This document shows positions 16,877-24,891 of a DNA stretch of 37,802 bases, piece after piece; within the stretch, counting starts at the first letter, position 1, and each line of letters begins with the position of its first letter. The notes under the pieces are model-generated. The model did no database searches. It worked only from the letters and a program-made list of their open reading frames with translations, and was not told the origin of the DNA. Made by a program: the position numbers and the translations under genes. Source of the DNA: Cytophagaceae bacterium (GTDB taxonomy: Bacteria > Bacteroidota > Bacteroidia > Cytophagales > Cytophagaceae); assembly GCA_025454925.1 (NCBI GenBank), contig JALONM010000036.1, forward strand, positions 1 to 37,802, written 5' to 3'.

Positions 16877-18538
16877 TTACAAGACCAGTGATTTTTTGAA
16901 TTCCTGAAACGCCCTCGTACAAATCTCTACCTCTGTTTTCCATTCCCAGAACGTTAATCCCGAAGCTTGCAAAAACTGAGAAAGACTTTGCACAAAGTCC
17001 TCTTTGCTTGTAGTGGCTAAATAGAAAGCCCCTGTATCCTGAACGGTATGAGCGATGGAAAACGGTTGTCGTGTAACAAAATATTCTCTGGCTTCAGGCT
17101 GTCGGGCAGGACCATCAATCATATTAAATATAGCCCCTCCTTGATTGTTCAATACGACCACTTTTAAATTTTGTGGAAGATCGTTGTGCCAAAAAGCATT
17201 TCGGTCATAAAAGAAGGACAAATCTCCTGCTATCAGGAGGATTTTTTTTTCAGGATTGGCTAATGCCTCTCCTACCGCTGTACTGATGCTTCCATCAATG
17301 CCGCTGGTTCCTCGGTTGCAGCGAAGCCTAGCCGTTAAGGCACCAAAGGATAAATAGCTGCCATACCGTACCGTCATGCTATTGCTGAGATGAATTACAT
17401 CGAACGAATCCAGGAAAGGGCGCAGTTGCATAAGTCCATAAACATCGCTCCAGGGAAGTTCATCCACGTGGGATATTACTTTTGATAGCGCTTGTTCCGA
17501 ACACTGCTTTGCCTTATTCCAGGCAACCTTGAAGGCATCCTCGTTCTTCCTCTCATACGCTGCTAAAAAGGCTTCGGGAGATACACGTAAAATATTCGTA
17601 AGCCGTTTAAATGGATCGGCAACCTCACCCTGGTCTTGCAAATGCCAATGCGCTGCATCAGAAGTACGAATGAACTGCTTGAATGCTTTGGACAAAAAAG
17701 ATTTTCCTGTGGTAATAATCAAATCAGGACGCAGAACAGACCAACAAGCACTATCGGAAAGCAATATATCTATGGTATGAATACAGGCATCCTCCTTTTG
17801 ATTGGACAATACATCGGCAATCACAGGAATTCCATAATTCGAAAGGGAGCGCAAGGAATTGCCTAAGGCCGGTTCTGATTGCTGTCCGACCGCAATTACA
17901 ATTTTTTTATAGGCCAAAAGTTGCTCCGCCAACACTCCAGATATCGGACCTGCAGAAGGCCATTGGTATTCATGTCGCCAAAGACGAATGGTATCTTTTA
18001 CCAATTCTCCTTCCGGATAAAAAGGCTCTCGTATGGGAATATTAATATGTACTGGCCCGCCTGGGGCTGCGCTTGCCAACAAGGCCGCTTCCTGAATAAT
18101 CCGGTGTGCATGCCATTGTGCATCGGGATGCTCGGTATCCACAGGAAACTGGTAAAATCCTTTAACATGATTTCCAAACAGCTGTTGTTGCCGAATCGAT
18201 TGTCCATCTTGCTGATCAATCCATTCCGGTGGTCGATCGGCAGTCAGTACAATCAAGGGAATTTGCTGGTACCAGGCTTCAATCACGGCAGGCCCGTAGT
18301 TCGCGGCGGCCGTTCCTGATGTACATACCAATACCGCTGGCCTGCCGCTACCCAGGGATGTTCCCAGGCCTATAAATGCTGCACTGCGTTCGTCGGAAAT
18401 GCTGCGTACAGTAAATCCACCATGTCGAGCAAAAGCGATGGTAAGCGGTGCACAGCGCGATCCAGGACTCAACACTACCTGATCGATTCCATAATGATGG
18501 AGAAGATCCGGAATTACATGTATAGAGGATAAATTCAT
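16877..18538 (-). CDS. menD: 2-succinyl-5-enolpyruvyl-6-hydroxy-3-cyclohexene-1-carboxylate synthase
   Basis: MenD joins isochorismate and 2-oxoglutarate, using thiamine diphosphate, in menaquinone synthesis. The 553-residue protein shows the expected features: SPGSR (24-28) and the TPP-activating glutamate in SDER (E50), LVCTSGTAAANYGPAV, LTADRPPE, DQQDGQSIRQ, and the TPP/metal site beginning AGDLSFFYD with D439 and the DRNAFWHND segment. It is the last gene of the men operon, ending just before the bidirectional terminator, and it starts 29 bases after the second propeller lipoprotein. The later pathway genes menB, menC, menE and menA are not in this window. Confidence 0.96.
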   Translation of the reverse strand: MNLSSIHVIPDLLHHYGIDQVVLSPGSRCAPLTIAFARHGGFTVRSISDERSAAFIGLGTSLGSGRPAVLVCTSGTAAANYGPAVIEAWYQQIPLIVLTADRPPEWIDQQDGQSIRQQQLFGNHVKGFYQFPVDTEHPDAQWHAHRIIQEAALLASAAPGGPVHINIPIREPFYPEGELVKDTIRLWRHEYQWPSAGPISGVLAEQLLAYKKIVIAVGQQSEPALGNSLRSLSNYGIPVIADVLSNQKEDACIHTIDILLSDSACWSVLRPDLIITTGKSFLSKAFKQFIRTSDAAHWHLQDQGEVADPFKRLTNILRVSPEAFLAAYERKNEDAFKVAWNKAKQCSEQALSKVISHVDELPWSDVYGLMQLRPFLDSFDVIHLSNSMTVRYGSYLSFGALTARLRCNRGTSGIDGSISTAVGEALANPEKKILLIAGDLSFFYDRNAFWHNDLPQNLKVVVLNNQGGAIFNMIDGPARQPEAREYFVTRQPFSIAHTVQDTGAFYLATTSKEDFVQSLSQFLQASGLTFWEWKTEVEICTRAFQEFKKSLVL

Positions 18539-18567
18539 ACCTGAAAGATAGGCTGAAATACCGAGTG

Positions 18568-19638
18568 CTACAAACGGAGATTGTGTTTGTGCAACGCAAT
18601 GGTTTTCGCGTTACTATTACCGGAAGAAGCAGGAGCAGGTAAGAGATGGGATTGACCATTCTGCCAATATACCGCAGTGGAGTACTCATTATTTTTACCT
18701 TCGGATCCGCAAGCATACCAATCGTCACCATCCAGGTATGCGTCGTAACAATAGGATCGCAAAGGCTTATCATCCAGAAAGGTTACTGTACCCTGTTTCC
18801 AATAGCAAGCCTTAGTCAATTGGGTACTTGGATGTGATTGAAAACCAAAAAAAAGAATATCATCGTTTTTAATCAAAATACTATGAGCTTCGCCCTCCCG
18901 AATATGGTTCGCAAGATCGGTTCGGGAAAAATTCTTCCAACATACGGGATATACAGATCTATTCACCGTATCCTTAGAACCGACTGTTACTACCGAAGTA
19001 TCGTTTATAATTTTCAAATCAAATACTTCTGAAGCATACCTTCCATAATCTAACGTATACAAAACATTTTCTTTCCAATAGGCGGCATGGCTATCCTGTG
19101 AGCCTGCCACATAAAGTTCGTTGTCCTTTACAAAAATGACATTGGCTTTTGAGTTACTTTCTGCATTACCTAATGCTGTCCTGACTCCATTTTTCCAATA
19201 AACAGCTTTAGAATTCCCAAGACTATCAAATTCATATCCGGAAATATAAATATCATTTTTTTCAATAAAGATAGAAGTAGCTTTTGCAAAAGAATTAATA
19301 GAAACGGGCAATTCCTGACTTCGTCCATTTTTCCAATACACTGGAATTGTAACAAATCTATTCAGCCCAAATTTATTGATGTATCCACAGGCATGCACAT
19401 CGTCTCTTATAACTTGCATATCCAAAAATTCTGTCAAATCAGGATACCCTAGCATCAGGTCTGAATTTTTACAAATAAAGGATACTGAATTAAAAATGCC
19501 AGCTACCAAGATGGTAGTGCTTGGACCTGAAAATGGTTTTATGACATCTTCATTGCTTTGCTTTTTATTAATACAAGAATGGAAGGACAAAAATACCCAC
19601 AAGCATATAGCCCATGAACGTTTACTTTCGATTTTCAT
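18568..19638 (-). CDS. Putative lipoprotein, seven YWKNG-type units (probable beta-propeller), copy 1
   Basis: A 356-residue exported protein with a lipoprotein-like signal ending in LSFHSC (lipid-attachment cysteine C22). The rest is a tandem array of units of roughly 45 residues: a YWKNG-type turn, a short strand, then AxxIxxxxxxxYVAG. Units can be traced near VYWKNGRSQEL, VYWKNGVRTAL, AYWKENVLYTL, VCWKNFSRTDL, CYWKQGTVTFL and VYWQNGQSHLL, with a degenerate first unit (FICKNSDLML), giving seven. Seven such units suggest a closed seven-bladed propeller, though the fold is inference. It is clearly a paralogue of the next gene upstream in the operon; both have C22 and matching unit order. It lies between menF and menD. 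Any role in quinone metabolism is unproven; it may only share the transcript. Confidence 0.83.
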   Translation of the reverse strand: MKIESKRSWAICLWVFLSFHSCINKKQSNEDVIKPFSGPSTTILVAGIFNSVSFICKNSDLMLGYPDLTEFLDMQVIRDDVHACGYINKFGLNRFVTIPVYWKNGRSQELPVSINSFAKATSIFIEKNDIYISGYEFDSLGNSKAVYWKNGVRTALGNAESNSKANVIFVKDNELYVAGSQDSHAAYWKENVLYTLDYGRYASEVFDLKIINDTSVVTVGSKDTVNRSVYPVCWKNFSRTDLANHIREGEAHSILIKNDDILFFGFQSHPSTQLTKACYWKQGTVTFLDDKPLRSYCYDAYLDGDDWYACGSEGKNNEYSTAVYWQNGQSHLLPAPASSGNSNAKTIALHKHNLRL

Positions 19639-19663
19639 AGCGTGGTTACGTTGAGAAAGTAAA

Positions 19664-19687
19664 GATATAAATAATTCTATTTATATC
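19664..19687. repeat. AT-rich inverted repeat between the two paralogous lipoprotein genes
   Basis: GATATAAA (19664-19671) and TTTATATC (19680-19687) are perfect complements with an eight-base loop, inside the 66-base gap. There is no strong T-tract on the minus strand (TTTACTTT follows), so partial termination or RNA processing is possible. Confidence 0.45.
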
Positions 19688-19704
19688 CCGAGTTATCCAC
19701 CCTA

Positions 19705-20778
19705 CTATTTAGCAATAGCAATAGCCTGAGATTCTCCCACGATGCCTGGCGAGAGGAATACGGTGGCTTCCTTATTTTTCCAATAGGCAGCAGAATATAC
19801 CCCGGAAGAATGCAATGCTTCTCCGCATGCGTATAAATCTTCGCCATCAAAACAAGCATTGTAGCAATACGAACTGGTAGCGGAATTACCCATATACACC
19901 AGTGAATCGTTTTTCCAATAGCAGGCTTGTTCTAAAGAAGTAGAAGGATTAGTGGCATATCCGAAAATATACGTGTCGCTTTTTTTATTTAAAACCTGGT
20001 AGGCTTCTCCACTGTAAGTAAGTGCCGTAAGTTCTTTTCTGGTAAAATTATTCCATCGTACAGGAAGTCTTACACTGTTGATGGTATCTTTATAACCAAC
20101 CGTAAGAACTGTGGAAGCATCTTGTTTAAGGAGATTATTAAGCGATGATTTGTAATTGCCAAAATCTAATTGATAACGCTGTGCTCCTTTCCAATACACG
20201 GCATGATTATCTTCTTCACCTGCCACATACACTTCTTGATTATCAACGTAAATGGCTTTTGCCAGGGCGTTAACCGCGCCATTGCTCAGCGTTGTTTTAA
20301 CACCATTTTTCCAGTATACAGCCACTAATTTACCCTGAGAGTTCCGCTCCTCTCCGCAGATATACACATCTCCCTGATCAAGCCAAATGGCATTGGCCAC
20401 CGAATAATCAGCAGAAGAGGAAGGAAGGGTAACACTAATTCCATTCTTCCAATATATGGCCGTAAAAGTATTTGAATTATTAAATGATAAGCGTTTAAAA
20501 CCGCAGGCGTAACGATCGGAACCAACAATCTCTAAATCGGTGAAATTGCTCATCGTTGGATAGCTAGTAAACTGGCTTCCTTCCCAAAGAGTCGAAACAT
20601 TATTCACTATATTGTTGCTCTGAAGCGCATATCTACTGCCTGCTATAACTACCTTCGCAGTGGCCGGTACAATAGAAGTCTCATTCTCCTCTTTTACTTT
20701 TTTTAATTTGGTACAAGCCAGTAGGGATAACAATATTAGAAGAGCCAATAGTCTGAAAGTCGCTTGTTTGGATTTCAT
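19705..20778 (-). CDS. Putative lipoprotein, seven YWKNG-type units (probable beta-propeller), copy 2
   Basis: From the ATG at 20778 the product has 357 residues with a classic lipoprotein signal (MKSKQATFRLLALLILLSLL, then AC; lipobox LLAC, C22). An earlier in-frame ATG at 20802 would add eight residues before the signal and is less likely; the chosen start also aligns C22 with the paralogue. Seven units are visible: LWEGSQFTSY, IYWKNGISVTL, VYWKNGVKTTL, VYWKGAQRYQL, VRWNNFTRKEL, CYWKNDSLVYM and AYWKNKEATVF, each followed by a strand ending in YxxG. The N-terminal strand AKVVIAG may close the ring with the last unit. It starts 30 bases after the menF stop. Likely anchored in a membrane facing the periplasm or surface; ligand unknown. 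Confidence 0.84.
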   Translation of the reverse strand: MKSKQATFRLLALLILLSLLACTKLKKVKEENETSIVPATAKVVIAGSRYALQSNNIVNNVSTLWEGSQFTSYPTMSNFTDLEIVGSDRYACGFKRLSFNNSNTFTAIYWKNGISVTLPSSSADYSVANAIWLDQGDVYICGEERNSQGKLVAVYWKNGVKTTLSNGAVNALAKAIYVDNQEVYVAGEEDNHAVYWKGAQRYQLDFGNYKSSLNNLLKQDASTVLTVGYKDTINSVRLPVRWNNFTRKELTALTYSGEAYQVLNKKSDTYIFGYATNPSTSLEQACYWKNDSLVYMGNSATSSYCYNACFDGEDLYACGEALHSSGVYSAAYWKNKEATVFLSPGIVGESQAIAIAK

Positions 20779-20808
20779 AGGTGGAGCAGATTTAATGACC
20801 AAATATAG

Positions 20809-21957
20809 CTACAAAAACCTTCCGATCACATCCATTTTCAGTTCGGTTTCTTTCCATTCATTGTCTGCAATAGAATCTTGTGTAATGCCCGCACCTGCGT
20901 ACAACCAGGCACCGTGGCGAGTTAGTTCCGCGCATCGCAAATGCACAAACAATTGGGTATGCCCTTGCATATTTACCGGTCCGGTGAAGCCACTAAAGTA
21001 AGAGCGCGTTACACCTTCCTGTGTTTCCAGAAAGTGTCTGGATTCGGCGAGGGGCATGCCGCATACAGCCGAAGTGGGGTGCAACAATCGAAGCATAGTG
21101 CTGGCCAAATCCGGATAGTCAAGATCGTTCAGTCGTACAGTAAAATCGGTGCGCAAATGGAGTAATCGGCCAGCCTGGATGGTACGCGGACCATTCTCCT
21201 CAAATTCCCTCAATCGAATTGCTTTAAAGCAATTGATGATGTATCGGCTCACCAGCGCTTGCTCTTCTATTTCTTTCTGCGTCCAACTTACTTTTCTGGT
21301 TTCATAGCCTTCAACGGCCGGCTGAGTACCCGCCAGGGCTACCGTTTCAAAAATTTCTCCGTGCTTTAGCTTAACGAGAATTTCGGGGGAAGCAGAAATC
21401 CATAGTCCTGTCTGCGGATGTTTAAACATGGATACAAACGCATTCGGATAGGCTTGCCTAAGATTTTTATATAACAAAGCCAAAGACTCTGATTGATCGC
21501 TGTAAGCATCAAACTTTTTCCGGGCAAGCACTACTTTCTTCATGGAGCCACGCTCTATTTCCTCCACTGCATTATGGACAAGCCCATAATAATCCTGGTT
21601 AATCTCTGTATTGGATTCTTCTCTCAGAAAATTCTTCCAACCTAAGGTTTCTTGCACGGGCTTCAACAAGGATTCTCCCGTTTCTACAAGAAAGGTTAAG
21701 GGATTGTATTGAATGAGGGCATCGCAAGGAAAAAAATAAGCTTGATTAGAGCTTGTGTTGAACGGATGCACCAAATACCCACTGTTCATCTTTTCCAGAG
21801 GCTCTTCCATGCTCCAGGCACGCGCCTGATTGGTAAGTAGCACATTCTGAATGTGATTTTCCTGATCGTACCAAATGGCAAACGAAGAGTATTGAAATGC
21901 TACGTGCAAAGCCTCTTGTAAAAAATGCTCAAGAGAACGGATTTCGGGAACTGACAT
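20809..21957 (-). CDS. menF: Isochorismate synthase
   Basis: A 382-residue chorismate-binding enzyme that isomerises chorismate to isochorismate, the first committed step to menaquinone. Visible motifs: the conserved SMKKVVLARK (about 138-147, with the general-base lysine), WISASPEILVKLKHGEIFETVALAGT, then the signature LHPTSAVCGMPLAES and a late SYFSGFTGPV with LRCAEL. Because menI precedes it by three bases and menD is in the same operon, menaquinone rather than a siderophore (EntC/DhbC) is the likely fate of the isochorismate. Confidence 0.94.
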   Translation of the reverse strand: MSVPEIRSLEHFLQEALHVAFQYSSFAIWYDQENHIQNVLLTNQARAWSMEEPLEKMNSGYLVHPFNTSSNQAYFFPCDALIQYNPLTFLVETGESLLKPVQETLGWKNFLREESNTEINQDYYGLVHNAVEEIERGSMKKVVLARKKFDAYSDQSESLALLYKNLRQAYPNAFVSMFKHPQTGLWISASPEILVKLKHGEIFETVALAGTQPAVEGYETRKVSWTQKEIEEQALVSRYIINCFKAIRLREFEENGPRTIQAGRLLHLRTDFTVRLNDLDYPDLASTMLRLLHPTSAVCGMPLAESRHFLETQEGVTRSYFSGFTGPVNMQGHTQLFVHLRCAELTRHGAWLYAGAGITQDSIADNEWKETELKMDVIGRFL

Positions 21958-21960
21958 AAC

Positions 21961-22380
21961 TTACTTTTTCTCTACTATAGCCACCGTTAGTCTGCTGATG
22001 CACACCAGTTCGTTTTTGTCGTTTACAATTCTAATGTCCCAAACATGGGTGCGTTTACCACCATGCACCAGGGTAGCTTTGCCGGTAACCATACCCGAAG
22101 ATACGCTGCGGAGGTGATTGGCATTTATTTCCAAACCTACCGGATAGTGTGTAGATAGATCGATGAGTAAACTGGAAGCAATGCTTCCCAAGGTTTCGGC
22201 CAATACTACCGAGGCTCCCCCATGCAATAAGCCCATGGGTTGAACCGTCCTGTGGTCTACGGGCATTCTTCCTTCCAGAAAATCCACTCCAACCGCCGTG
22301 AGTTCTATGCCCAGGTGCTCCACCATTGTTCCTGCCGAACGTTTGTTTATTAAAATAAGGTCCGTTTCTGGATTTATCAT
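21961..22380 (-). CDS. menI: 1,4-dihydroxy-2-naphthoyl-CoA hydrolase-like hotdog thioesterase
   Basis: A 139-residue PaaI-type hotdog thioesterase. It resembles E. coli MenI (YdiI) through most of its length: MPVDHRTVQPMGLLHGG, ASVVLAETLGS, VGLEINANHLRS and SRLTVAIV. The catalytic glutamate is E62 of VVLAET, after HGG at 53-55. MenI hydrolyses DHNA-CoA to DHNA before prenylation. First gene of the operon menI-menF-(two lipoproteins)-menD, three bases before menF, which strengthens the specific assignment over a general PaaI thioesterase. It is divergent from the histidine phosphatase gene with 32 bases between the start codons, so any promoters must be compact or overlap the coding ends. Confidence 0.9.
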   Translation of the reverse strand: MINPETDLILINKRSAGTMVEHLGIELTAVGVDFLEGRMPVDHRTVQPMGLLHGGASVVLAETLGSIASSLLIDLSTHYPVGLEINANHLRSVSSGMVTGKATLVHGGKRTHVWDIRIVNDKNELVCISRLTVAIVEKK

Positions 22381-22412
22381 TACCTTTAACCATTAAGCCT
22401 ACCCTTCATAGC

Positions 22413-23066
22413 ATGAGGGTACCGAACAAAAATAAACTAAATTTAGTGAGCAAAAAAATATACCTTATTCGTCACGGACAGACGGATTACAATAAAAAAG
22501 GAATTGTTCAGGGTAACAAAGTAGACTCTGATTTAAATGCGGTAGGAAAGCAACAAGCGAGTTTATTTTTCGATGCATATAAACATATTCCGTTCGACAA
22601 AATTTATACTTCCAAATTAAAACGCACTCATCAATCGGTGCAGGCGTTTATAGAGGCGGGGATTCCATCCGAATCGTTTGAAGGCTTGAATGAAATCAGT
22701 TGGGGCGACATGGATGGGGTGCAGGCATCTTACCACGACACAGAAGCCTACAAAGATATTGTAAAACGCTGGTCCGCAGGTGAAGTAGACACAAGCTTGC
22801 ACAATGGCGAAAGTCCCTTGCAGGTGTGGAAGCGCCAAGAGCCCGTTTTGAAAAAGCTACTGTTTGAGGAACCGGGAAAAACCTTTTTGGTGTGTATGCA
22901 CGGCAGGGCCATCCGCGTATTGCTTGCCGGTTTGGTACTAAAAGATCTGAGTACCATGGAGTCGTTTATGCACGATAATTTGAGTTTGTATATTTTGAAT
23001 TTTGACGGCGAAAATTCCCACATAGAACTCAGCAACGATACTTCGCATTTGCAATCCTTACGCTAA
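22413..23066 (+). CDS. Histidine phosphatase family protein (phosphoglycerate mutase-like)
   Basis: A 217-residue cofactor-independent histidine phosphatase. Motifs: YLIRHGQTDYN with catalytic R20 and H21, the EISWGDMDG segment with the acid glutamate, and VCMHGRAIRVLLAG with the second histidine. Family members dephosphorylate small phosphoesters (for example alpha-ribazole phosphate, phosphosugars or nucleotides); the substrate is not readable from sequence. The ATG at 22413 is only 32 bases from the divergent menI start; an in-frame GTG at 22446 would start the protein right before SKKIYLIRHG and leave more promoter space, so the true start is uncertain. No cobalamin synthesis genes are nearby. 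Confidence 0.9.
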   Translation: MRVPNKNKLNLVSKKIYLIRHGQTDYNKKGIVQGNKVDSDLNAVGKQQASLFFDAYKHIPFDKIYTSKLKRTHQSVQAFIEAGIPSESFEGLNEISWGDMDGVQASYHDTEAYKDIVKRWSAGEVDTSLHNGESPLQVWKRQEPVLKKLLFEEPGKTFLVCMHGRAIRVLLAGLVLKDLSTMESFMHDNLSLYILNFDGENSHIELSNDTSHLQSLR

Positions 23067-23137
23067 TTTGCGTTAAAGACAAGGCATGGATTGCGGAGTA
23101 CTGGTGAATTTTATACAACAGATATACGATAGAAAGT

Positions 23138-23650
23138 ATGCTGAAATCTGATATTGTCCCCTTGCCTCCTTTTTTTGAGCGGTATATCGTACCTGTGCAG
23201 GAGGAGCATTTGATAGATGCCTTGCGGCATGCCTTGGAAGAGTTAGAAAACTGGGATCTGGCTTATTGGGAGCCACTTCGCCATCACCGCTACGAGGAAG
23301 GGAAATGGACGGTGGCAGAAGTATTGCAGCATGTGCTGGACAATGAGCGCATTCAATCTTATCGCGCCTTACGCTTTGCACGCATGGACGCAACCGTTTT
23401 GCCGGGGTACGATGAAAATGTATTGGCTAAACATTGCCAGGCCAACGAACGAAGCCTTCTCAGCATTTGGGAAGAGTTGGTTCTTTTGAGAAAAAGTAAC
23501 ATATTATTCTTCGCTTCCTTGCCAAAAGAACAGTATTTATTCTGCGGCACCGCATTTCAGGTAAAAATCAATAGTCTGGCTCTTGGCTTCGTTTTAGTAG
23601 GCCATCAACGGCATCATTTGGATGTATTGGAAAAAAGGTATCGAATTTAA
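23138..23650 (+). CDS. DinB family putative metal-dependent protein
   Basis: A 170-residue four-helix protein of the DinB/YfiT type. The three metal histidines can be placed: H65 (EVLQHVLDNER), H156 and H160 (GHQRHHLDVL). The conserved YEEGKWTVAEVLQHV segment is present. Bacteroidota encode many of these; some act as thiol-dependent transferases, most are uncharacterised. It follows the phosphatase gene after 71 bases on the same strand. Cytosolic; substrate unknown. Confidence 0.88.
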   Translation: MLKSDIVPLPPFFERYIVPVQEEHLIDALRHALEELENWDLAYWEPLRHHRYEEGKWTVAEVLQHVLDNERIQSYRALRFARMDATVLPGYDENVLAKHCQANERSLLSIWEELVLLRKSNILFFASLPKEQYLFCGTAFQVKINSLALGFVLVGHQRHHLDVLEKRYRI

Positions 23651-23719
23651 TATAACCAAACGTGTACTATAATCGTATGTACTGCTGATATTTTTTGTTT
23701 CACTAAACCTTACTGTACT

Positions 23720-24310
23720 ATGAAATTACACATTACACACCAGGAATCGTATTCCCGAAGTGAACTGCTTATCCGGGCTTTTTTTGGAATATTCTACATC
23801 CACTTACCTCATGCGTTCTTGTACTTGTTCTGCGCCCTTTGGGATATGATCGGGGGTATTATTTCTTTCTGGACTATTTTATTTACCGGAAAATACCCAC
23901 GCAGTTTCTTTGACTTTCGCCTGAATATGTTGCGCTGGTCTGTACGTCTGGCGGCCCGCCAAAATAATATGGTCGATGGATACCCTGCTTTTTTCCCTAG
24001 CGGAACCGACGATAAAACCAGTTTGGATATTCCGTATCCGGAAGAGTTGAGCCGTGGCACCTTGCTGCTAAAAGCCTTCTTCGGAATTTTCTATTGTTCT
24101 TTGCCGCATGGTTTCATGTTAATGTTCCGCAATCTTTGGGGAGCTATACTAGGTTTTATTGCCTGGTGGATAGTTTTGTTTACTGGTACTTTCCCTAAAT
24201 CCACGCATGACTATCTTCGCAGCAATATGTTGTGGAGCCTGCGCGTAAATGCGTATATGGGCAATATGACTGAAAAATATCCTCCCTTCAACGGTGACGA
24301 TGAAGCATAA
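23720..24310 (+). CDS. DUF4389 membrane protein with an internal duplication
   Basis: A 196-residue protein made of two copies of the same about 85-residue unit (about 12-100 and 108-192). Each unit reads LL(I/K)xAFFGIFYxxLPH, then a hydrophobic span around LW(D/G)xxxG, W-I-LFTGxxP, a D(F/Y)xxNML segment, RxxA(R/Y)xxNM and YPxF. This is the DUF4389 pattern. Each unit has about two hydrophobic segments, giving an inner-membrane protein of about four spans. No function is established. A terminator follows 24 bases after the stop, so it probably ends a transcript. Confidence 0.85.
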   Translation: MKLHITHQESYSRSELLIRAFFGIFYIHLPHAFLYLFCALWDMIGGIISFWTILFTGKYPRSFFDFRLNMLRWSVRLAARQNNMVDGYPAFFPSGTDDKTSLDIPYPEELSRGTLLLKAFFGIFYCSLPHGFMLMFRNLWGAILGFIAWWIVLFTGTFPKSTHDYLRSNMLWSLRVNAYMGNMTEKYPPFNGDDEA

Positions 24311-24334
24311 TATTAGGATGAAGTAATTCTACAC

Positions 24335-24377
24335 AAAGCTGTTTCAGTATTTTATATTGAAACAGCTTTCCTTTTTT
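24335..24377 (+). terminator. Strong intrinsic terminator just ahead of the DUF4870-like gene
   Basis: AAAGCTGTTTC (24335-24345) pairs perfectly with GAAACAGCTTT (24359-24369), followed by CC and six T (24372-24377). It ends the DUF4389 transcript but lies only 16 bases before the next start codon, so it may also regulate the downstream operon. Confidence 0.87.
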
Positions 24378-24393
24378 ACCAACACGTACCTCT

Positions 24394-24888
24394 ATGAATT
24401 ATCACGAACTACCTCAACCCGAAGACCTCAGCAAGAAGGAAAAAGAAGATGCTATGGGGGCATACATGATGATGTTTGCAGCCGTTGCAGTAGGCCTGCC
24501 CTTGCCAATCATCAACCTGATCGCCGCTGTTATTTACTATTTTGTAAACCGCAATGTAAGTCGCTTTGTGCACTTTCATGCGCTGCAAGCGCTTATTTCG
24601 AGCATTCCGCTTACGCTTATGAATGGTGTTGGTTTGTTCTGGGGAATCCGGATTTTATTTTCGGAGGACTGGCATGTCTCACAAGTATTTTATGGCTACC
24701 TGGGCACCCTGATTATACTCAATATTTCGTACTACATCATGGGTATTTTAGCCGCTGTAAAAGCCTACAAAGGAAGAATGTTTTACTATTGGTTTTTTGG
24801 ACAGCTTAGCTACCATTATGTATTTCAGGTGCGTGAGACCGACACCATGGAAAAGAAATCAAGTGTAAACCGACCGCCTCAGCTATAG
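24394..24888 (+). CDS. DUF4870-like membrane protein
   Basis: A 164-residue protein with about three membrane segments (roughly 22-50, 66-88 and 95-120). The motif YYFVNRNVSRFVHFHALQAL is the recognisable part of the DUF4870 family, in which a conserved FVxFHALQA turn links helices. No function is established beyond inner-membrane location. It begins 16 bases after a strong terminator and ends three bases before the M48 peptidase gene, with which it is likely co-transcribed. A membrane protein and a membrane-anchored peptidase together suggest membrane protein or envelope quality control, but this is inference. Confidence 0.85.
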   Translation: MNYHELPQPEDLSKKEKEDAMGAYMMMFAAVAVGLPLPIINLIAAVIYYFVNRNVSRFVHFHALQALISSIPLTLMNGVGLFWGIRILFSEDWHVSQVFYGYLGTLIILNISYYIMGILAAVKAYKGRMFYYWFFGQLSYHYVFQVRETDTMEKKSSVNRPPQL

Positions 24889-24891
24889 TAT

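Noticed and set aside
17879-18319. 146-codon plus-strand frame opposite menD
   Set aside because: It lies inside menD on the other strand and shows no recognisable motif.
24357-24809. 150-codon plus-strand frame overlapping the DUF4870-like gene
   Set aside because: It is out of frame with the recognisable family motif and starts inside the terminator.
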